Program-made: the position numbers and the translations under genes
Shown here: positions 59,599-64,000 of the stretch, in pieces
Layout: each line of letters opens with the position of its first letter
Position numbering within the stretch: position 1 is the stretch's first letter
The notes under the pieces: generated by a model
Database searches by the model: none
Told to the model about the DNA's origin: nothing
What the model saw: only the letters and a program-made list of their open reading frames with translations
Origin: Candidatus Saccharimonadota bacterium
GTDB taxonomy: Bacteria; Patescibacteriota; Saccharimonadia; Saccharimonadales; Saccharimonadaceae
Assembly: GCA_016866755.1 (NCBI GenBank)
Contig: VGLK01000001.1
Span: 124,001-188,000, forward strand
Length of the DNA: 64,000 nucleotides
Direction of reading: 5' to 3'

Positions 59599-61629
59599 AT
59601 GAGACTTGATACTTCGTTAGAACAAATTAAAGGCGTGGGGCCGGTGGCGTCGCAGCAGTTTGCGGCGGCCGGACTACATACGGTGGGTGATTTAATTACT
59701 TTTTTGCCATTTCGCCACGAAGATTACTCTCACGTTGCGTTAATCGATTCGCTTGAGCCGGGGAAGGCTACGATAAAGGGTGTGGTAGAAAAAGTGGCGA
59801 CTCGCCAGGTAAAGCGTGGTATGCGAGTAACCACCGCCACTATTGCCGACAGTAGCGGTAAGGTTCAGGCGGTGTGGTTTAATCAGCCGTATCGTCAGGC
59901 TCAGCTTGAAACTCATGAAGAGTTTTTATTTTCTGGTGAATTTGAATTTCGCTATAATCGCTACCAACTTACTAATTCGAGTGTTGAGAAACCAAAAGAG
60001 TTACAGGCTCACACAGGTCGCGTGTTGCCGGTGTATCATCAAATTAAAGGTTTAAAAAATCAATTACTCCGTAAAATACTTCGCGAGGTGTACCCAATTT
60101 TTGAGTTTTTACCCGAAACTTTGCCTAGGGAACTTGTTGAGCGAGAAGGGTTAGTCTCTTACGGTGAGGCGTTACGTGCCATGCACTTTCCAAGTGGTGG
60201 TGATGACATTGCACGGGCTCGCGAGCGATTGGCGTTTGAAGAGCTATTTGGTTTGCTACTTGCGTCGGCTTTTAATAAAAACGAGCAAACTAAGTTAAAA
60301 TCAGAAGCTATTAATTTTGATGCGCAGTACATTAAATCGGTGGTCGAATCTTTACCGTTCAAGTTAACGAATGCGCAACGACGCGCAGCGTGGGACATTT
60401 TTCAGGATTTGGAGCGTGATACGCCGATGAATCGTTTGGTGCAAGGAGATGTGGGTTCTGGTAAAACCGTGGTGGCAAGTTTAGCTGCCTGTTTGGCACG
60501 GTACCGCGGGTATCAATCGGCGATTATGGCACCGACCGAAATTTTAGCGTCTCAGCATGCCGAGACACTAGCCAAATTATTAACGCCCTTTAACATTAGC
60601 GTTGGACTACTCTCTTCGCGTGTAAAAGGTTTGGCACGCAAGGAGTTGTACGCTCAAATAGAAACGGGTTCGGTAGACGTGGTTGTTGGAACGCACGCGC
60701 TAATTCAAGAGTCGGTACGCTTTAAGCGTTTAGGATTAGCGGTGATAGATGAACAGCATAGGTTTGGCGTTGCTCAGCGACAATTGCTGCTCGATAAAGC
60801 CAAATTTATGCCGCACTTGTTAGCGCTCACTGCAACGCCTATTCCTCGCAGTCTGGCGCTTACGCTGTACGGCGAGCTGGATAGTAGTATTATTAACGAA
60901 CGTCCGGCCGGACGCAAAGAAATAATCTCTAAAATTTGGAGCCCAATTTCGGCTAAAAATTTATACGAGCAGGTAGATAGAGAATTTAACGCTGGTAGGC
61001 AAGGCTATGTTATTTGTCCGCTGATTGATGATAATCCCGATAACGATAAAAAAAGCGTCGAGGCCGAATATAAACGGTTAAAAAGTACGATATTTACGCA
61101 CCGTTCAATTGGCTTGCTGCATGGAAAAATGAAACCAGAAGAAAAACAGGAAGTAATGGAGCAGTTTAGTCGTGGGGAAATTACGCTACTGGTTTCTACA
61201 ACAGTGGTGGAGGTGGGTGTAGATGTGCCGAATGCCACCGTAATGATTATCGAAAACGCCGATCATTTTGGCCTTAGCCAGCTGCACCAATTGCGTGGCC
61301 GAGTAGGTCGCGGCGTACATCAAAGCTACTGTTATTTTGTGTTGAGTGATAGCAAAAAACCGAGCGAACGGCTTAAAGAGCTGGAGCGTTCTAATGATGG
61401 GTTTTATTTGGCGGAAGTAGACTTACGGCTGCGTGGACCGGGTGAAATTTACGGTCGTATGCAGCATGGCGCTTTAAATTTAAAAGTTGCAACCCTTCAC
61501 GACGCCGAACTAATTGCCCGAGCGCAAAAAGCTGCCAAGTGGTTTATGGAAAGCACGCATAATGTGCTAGACTATAATCAGTTACATGCAGCTGTAGCAA
61601 AATACCAGCGCATTACTACATTAAATTAA
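59599..61629 (+). CDS. recG: ATP-dependent DNA helicase RecG
   Basis: Branch-migration helicase that remodels stalled forks and Holliday junctions. The N-terminal wedge domain has an OB fold (about 50-150: TIKGVVEKVATRQ and VWFNQPYRQAQL). Walker A is GDVGSGKT (about 283-290), motif II DEQH (about 384), motif III TATPIPRSL, and in domain 2 STTVVEVGVDVPNAT and HQLRGRVGRG. The C-terminal RecG hallmark RLRGPGEIYG is present. Length (676) is complete. rsmD follows four bases later. Confidence 0.97.
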   Translation: MRLDTSLEQIKGVGPVASQQFAAAGLHTVGDLITFLPFRHEDYSHVALIDSLEPGKATIKGVVEKVATRQVKRGMRVTTATIADSSGKVQAVWFNQPYRQAQLETHEEFLFSGEFEFRYNRYQLTNSSVEKPKELQAHTGRVLPVYHQIKGLKNQLLRKILREVYPIFEFLPETLPRELVEREGLVSYGEALRAMHFPSGGDDIARARERLAFEELFGLLLASAFNKNEQTKLKSEAINFDAQYIKSVVESLPFKLTNAQRRAAWDIFQDLERDTPMNRLVQGDVGSGKTVVASLAACLARYRGYQSAIMAPTEILASQHAETLAKLLTPFNISVGLLSSRVKGLARKELYAQIETGSVDVVVGTHALIQESVRFKRLGLAVIDEQHRFGVAQRQLLLDKAKFMPHLLALTATPIPRSLALTLYGELDSSIINERPAGRKEIISKIWSPISAKNLYEQVDREFNAGRQGYVICPLIDDNPDNDKKSVEAEYKRLKSTIFTHRSIGLLHGKMKPEEKQEVMEQFSRGEITLLVSTTVVEVGVDVPNATVMIIENADHFGLSQLHQLRGRVGRGVHQSYCYFVLSDSKKPSERLKELERSNDGFYLAEVDLRLRGPGEIYGRMQHGALNLKVATLHDAELIARAQKAAKWFMESTHNVLDYNQLHAAVAKYQRITTLN

Positions 61630-61632
61630 TCT

Positions 61633-62184
61633 ATGCACATACGACTTATAGCAGGATCACTAAAGGGCCGTAGAATCGCCGCGCCTGATAATTCTCGCAC
61701 CCATCCTATGAGCGAGCGGATTCGAAACGCGGTATTTAACAGTATTGGCGTAGAGGTGCAAAATGCCCGAATATTAGACGCCTTTGCTGGTACGGGTGCA
61801 GTTGGATTTGAAGCAATTAGCCGTGGCGCCCAAAGCGTATTGTTTATTGAAAAAGATCGAGTCGCGCAAAAAATACTGAATGAAAATATTGATACGCTTG
61901 AGCTTAAAAATACTAAGCTGGTTCGCGCCAGCGTGGCAGGTTGGTGCGACACCTATAAAGGTGAGCCATTCGACATAATTTTCGCCGATCCTCCGTATCA
62001 TGATCCGCAGTTTTCCACAGTTATAAAACTATTTGCTCTACTCAAACCGGGTGCGCTTATGGTATTATCACATCCAGGTAAAGGTGAGGTTCCAATCCAA
62101 ACGGGAGTTGTTGTGGTGGACAATCGTAGTTATGGGAATGCGGTCCTCACCTATTACCGTCGTGAGCACGAAAAAATCGCCTAA
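61633..62184 (+). CDS. rsmD: 16S rRNA (guanine(966)-N2)-methyltransferase RsmD
   Basis: Methylates G966 of 16S rRNA near the P site. The 183-residue protein begins with IRLIAGSLKGRRIAAP and RTHPMSERIRNAVFN, characteristic of RsmD. The S-adenosylmethionine motif is ILDAFAGTGAVGFEAISRGA and the catalytic motif IV is IIFADPPYHD. It is probably co-transcribed with recG, whose stop is three bases upstream, and a terminator overlaps its end. Confidence 0.94.
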   Translation: MHIRLIAGSLKGRRIAAPDNSRTHPMSERIRNAVFNSIGVEVQNARILDAFAGTGAVGFEAISRGAQSVLFIEKDRVAQKILNENIDTLELKNTKLVRASVAGWCDTYKGEPFDIIFADPPYHDPQFSTVIKLFALLKPGALMVLSHPGKGEVPIQTGVVVVDNRSYGNAVLTYYRREHEKIA

Positions 62185-62199
62185 TAAGGCGTTTTTTTA
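62170..62199 (+). terminator. terminator after rsmD
   Basis: AAAAAATCGCC - TAATAA - GGCGTTTTTTT; the stem includes the rsmD stop codon in its loop. Confidence 0.75.
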
Positions 62200-62216
62200 A
62201 TCGTATTTTTATTTAA

Positions 62217-62242
62217 CAAAAAACCTCAAATAAATTGAGGCC
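62217..62242 (-). terminator. terminator of tRNA-Leu
   Basis: On the minus strand GCCTCAA - TTTAT - TTGAGG is followed by TTTTTTG. It begins about eight bases after the tRNA CCA end. Confidence 0.8.
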
Positions 62243-62249
62243 TATTGCT

Positions 62250-62334
62250 TGGTACGCGAGAAAGGACTTGAACCTTCACGCCCGGAGGCACTAGCTCCTA
62301 AGGCTAGCGTGTCTACCAATTCCACCACTCGCGC
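62250..62334 (-). tRNA. tRNA-Leu (anticodon UAG)
   Basis: On the minus strand the 85-base gene folds into a full cloverleaf. The acceptor stem is GCGCGAG with CTCGCGT (one G-U pair), the D-loop contains TTGGTAGA, the anticodon stem CTAGC/GCTAG encloses CTTAGGA with anticodon TAG, a short variable arm follows, and the T-loop is TTCAAGT. The CCA end is encoded. A strong promoter lies at 62412-62440 and a terminator just downstream. Confidence 0.95.
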
Positions 62335-62343
62335 TTATTGTTG

Positions 62344-62400
62344 TTTGTACGCTCGGCGTGTCTACGATAAACTTTCGTTTTACGAAGCCACCACCTGCGC
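62344..62400 (-). pseudogene. probable degenerate tRNA-Leu remnant in the precursor leader
   Basis: Three blocks match the downstream tRNA-Leu in the same order: GCGCAGGTGGTGG (62388-62400, 11 of 13 positions), GTAGACACGC (62356-62365, identical) and GCGTACAA (62345-62352, 7 of 8). A hairpin-forming insert (TTCGTAAAACGAA) interrupts the D-arm, and the anticodon and T arms are missing. It would be transcribed ahead of the intact tRNA. Confidence 0.45.
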
Positions 62401-62411
62401 TTACATAAAAG

Positions 62412-62440
62412 AGTATAGATTATTTTGCAGACTATGTAAA
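62412..62440 (-). promoter_or_regulatory. tRNA-Leu promoter
   Basis: On the minus strand TTTACA (62440-62435), a 17-base spacer and TATACT (62417-62412) form a near-consensus sigma-70-type promoter. Initiation near 62405 leaves about 70 bases of 5' leader. Confidence 0.75.
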
Positions 62441-62458
62441 GTCATTTGATAACGCTTG

Positions 62459-62467
62459 TGGTATACT
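62459..62467 (+). promoter_or_regulatory. extended -10 box of the FAD-linked oxidase gene
   Basis: TGGTATACT gives a leader of about 33 bases with SD GGGGAG (62495-62500). Confidence 0.6.
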
Positions 62468-62506
62468 AACGGGTAGTACGAGCACTGTTATAGCGGGGAG
62501 ATGAAA

Positions 62507-64000
62507 ATGAACAAAGCTGCGGCATACTTAAATCAGCACCTAAACGGCGAAGCCTTAATTTCTAAAGCGGCGACCCAGCGCTATTCATACGACGCGAGTA
62601 TGCTAAAAAGCGAGCCGGAAATTGTAGTAATGCCGCGCACGCTTGATGATGTGCGAAAAGTAATGCGCTTTGCGTGGCAATTAGCCGAAAAAGGTCACAG
62701 TTTACCTGTTACGGTTCGTGGAATAGCTAGCGATACGACCGGTGGTGCGCTGGCGAGTGAGGGTGGTGTTAGTGTAGACTCTGCGGTTCATCTAAACAAA
62801 TTATTAGAAACGGATTTAAAAAAGCGTCTTGTGCGCGTACAGCCCGGATGTACTATTTTGCAACTTAATAATTATTTAGACCAGCATGGTCTTACGTGGC
62901 CAGTTGCAGGCGCCGGAACGATTGGTGGTGCAATTGCCGGAAACAAGTTTAGCTACTCAAATGATGCTAGTAGCTATGTAGAGCGATTAGAAGTAGTGCT
63001 GTCGTCTGGTGAAGTTCTTGAAACAGGTAGAATTTCGCGCCGTGAAGTTGAGCATAAAAAAGGACTTACTACGTTTGAAGGTGAAATTTACCGCACGATT
63101 GATTCGTTATGTGATGATTATGCCGACGTAATTACGACAATTTCTAATCGCCAATTGCCGTCGGGTGCTGGCTACGAGGGCATTATAAATGTACGCGACG
63201 GTAAAGGTGCAATCGATCTTACGCCGCTTTTTGTTGGTAGTCAGGGTACGCTTGGTGTTATTTCAGAGGCTATTGTACAAGTGAGTATGAACGAACAATC
63301 TTCGCTTACAGTATTTTTACGCTACCCAACCGTTGCCGCGGCTCGCGATAGCGTAGATGAATTGCTAAACTTAAAGCCCAATAATCTATCTCTTCGAACG
63401 GGCAATATGTTTACTCAAACGGTAGACACTGGACGCATACCGGAATGGCTAAACGAAATAGACGAACACGGTGCACTGGTAGAAATAAAATGGAGTGATA
63501 TTGCGCCACGACAAGCAAAACGTTTAGTAAAAAAGTTGCAAAAAAAACTTGTGGAATCTTCGGTTGAAATGACTGTGGTAGGTAGTGGTGACGACCAGCG
63601 TGATGTGCAGAGGATTAGGTCTACTGCTGCCATTTTGCGGCACGGCTTTAATGATGGTCGTGTTGTACCAGCGTTTTTTTCAAACATGGCAATATCAACA
63701 CTAGTGAGCGATAAATTTTGCAAACAACTTGCCGCAGTAGAAGCAAAACACGAGATCGTGTTACCTTACAGACTTGATATGATTAGCGGAGAGCTGCACT
63801 TTTATCCACGCTTCGACGCCACAAAAGTTGGCGGCCGGCAAGCGATGATGAAAACATTTGCTGATGTCGCTGAGCTAGTATGCGCTTGTGGCGGTACGGT
63901 GGTAGCGAGCGGTGGTGAAGGCCGAATTAAATCGGGCGAAGTGTATGCGCGAATGGACACAAAAGAGTTGGCGCTGTACGAAGCCATTCAAACCCTTTTT
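62507..64000 (+). CDS. FAD-binding oxidoreductase (GlcD/FAD_binding_4 type), cut by the window end
   Basis: Flavoprotein of the family that includes D-lactate and glycolate dehydrogenases; the substrate is unknown. The open frame runs to the last base of the window, so at least 498 residues are present and the C-terminus is missing. The FAD-binding PP-loop reads TVRGIASDTTGGALASEGGVSVD (in parts), followed by RVQPGCTILQLNNYLDQHG, GAGTIGGAIAGNKFS and the FVGSQGTLGVISEAIVQV segment. The SD GGGGAG directly abuts an ATG at 62501, so ATG 62507, six bases after it, is the better start. Whether an iron-sulfur domain follows, as in GlpC-type fusions, cannot be seen. Confidence 0.88.
   Translation, partial: MNKAAAYLNQHLNGEALISKAATQRYSYDASMLKSEPEIVVMPRTLDDVRKVMRFAWQLAEKGHSLPVTVRGIASDTTGGALASEGGVSVDSAVHLNKLLETDLKKRLVRVQPGCTILQLNNYLDQHGLTWPVAGAGTIGGAIAGNKFSYSNDASSYVERLEVVLSSGEVLETGRISRREVEHKKGLTTFEGEIYRTIDSLCDDYADVITTISNRQLPSGAGYEGIINVRDGKGAIDLTPLFVGSQGTLGVISEAIVQVSMNEQSSLTVFLRYPTVAAARDSVDELLNLKPNNLSLRTGNMFTQTVDTGRIPEWLNEIDEHGALVEIKWSDIAPRQAKRLVKKLQKKLVESSVEMTVVGSGDDQRDVQRIRSTAAILRHGFNDGRVVPAFFSNMAISTLVSDKFCKQLAAVEAKHEIVLPYRLDMISGELHFYPRFDATKVGGRQAMMKTFADVAELVCACGGTVVASGGEGRIKSGEVYARMDTKELALYEAIQTLF

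Noticed and set aside
1-64000. CRISPR arrays, insertion sequences, prophage genes or an integrated island
   Set aside because: I saw no regularly spaced repeats, transposase, integrase, phage structural genes or abrupt changes in gene style. This was a reading by eye, so short or diverged repeats could be missed.
1-64000. Glycine recoding of TGA (genetic code 25)
   Set aside because: All long genes are complete under the standard code, with no internal TGA. TGA is simply very rare.

Overview
The window is a dense bacterial chromosome segment with 54 intact protein genes, one decayed Nudix gene, one gene cut by the right edge, one tRNA-Leu and a probable tRNA remnant. Organism: most likely a reduced Patescibacteria/CPR bacterium, probably Candidatus Saccharibacteria (TM7). 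This is an inference from small membrane proteins of no known family, split transketolase, GatCAB with a membrane protein gene between gatA and gatB, a lone type IV pilus ATPase, very tight packing and no amino-acid biosynthesis genes. No 16S gene is present to prove it. The standard code fits all reading frames: stops are TAA 35, TAG 18, TGA 1.

Layout. 1-5 kb: GltS-type symporter, small membrane proteins, RmuC, an aquaporin-like protein with a histone-H1-like tail. 5-15 kb: pheST, ABC exporter, membrane FKBP, thioredoxin reductase, GDPD, pyrophosphatase, EEP-family hydrolase, XRE regulator, AAG glycosylase. 15-20 kb: DEAD-box helicase with a long leader, YihY, Rel, GAPDH. 20-27 kb: a central-carbon block rpiB-rpe-tktN-tktC-fba-pfkB-pfkB-SLOG. 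27-40 kb: UvrB, gatC-gatA-(HEPN-like)-gatB, Nudix pseudogene, two small membrane proteins, DnaE, SpoU methylase, PilB-like ATPase, L19. 40-50 kb: RNase HII fused to YraN, TsaC, M1 aminopeptidase, exported HNH nuclease, NusA, and a CIRCE-controlled clpC operon. 50-64 kb: RadA, PIN-TRAM protein, PBP1A, TyrS, YibE/F, phosphohexomutase, RecG, RsmD, tRNA-Leu, FAD-linked oxidase.

Expression signals. Many genes have a TATAAT-like box, often extended (TGnTATACT), ending only 5-12 bases before the start codon with no Shine-Dalgarno sequence, so leaderless mRNAs look common. Others have a short leader with a clear SD. Seven of eight convergent protein-gene pairs overlap or abut at their stop codons. 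Specific regulation is visible as a perfect CIRCE operator before clpC, a complete terminator between the nusA promoter and its SD, and an inverted repeat framing the -10 box of the XRE regulator.

Best leads: (1) tandem divergent PfkB kinases beside aldolase and transketolase, with no transaldolase or classical phosphofructokinase in the window; (2) widespread leaderless starts, including two divergent genes whose -10 boxes physically overlap; (3) promoter-proximal attenuation of nusA; (4) a heat-shock-linked membrane HExxH protein between clpC and radA; (5) the RNase HII-YraN fusion. I found no CRISPR array, insertion sequence, prophage or toxin island; most of the window is housekeeping.
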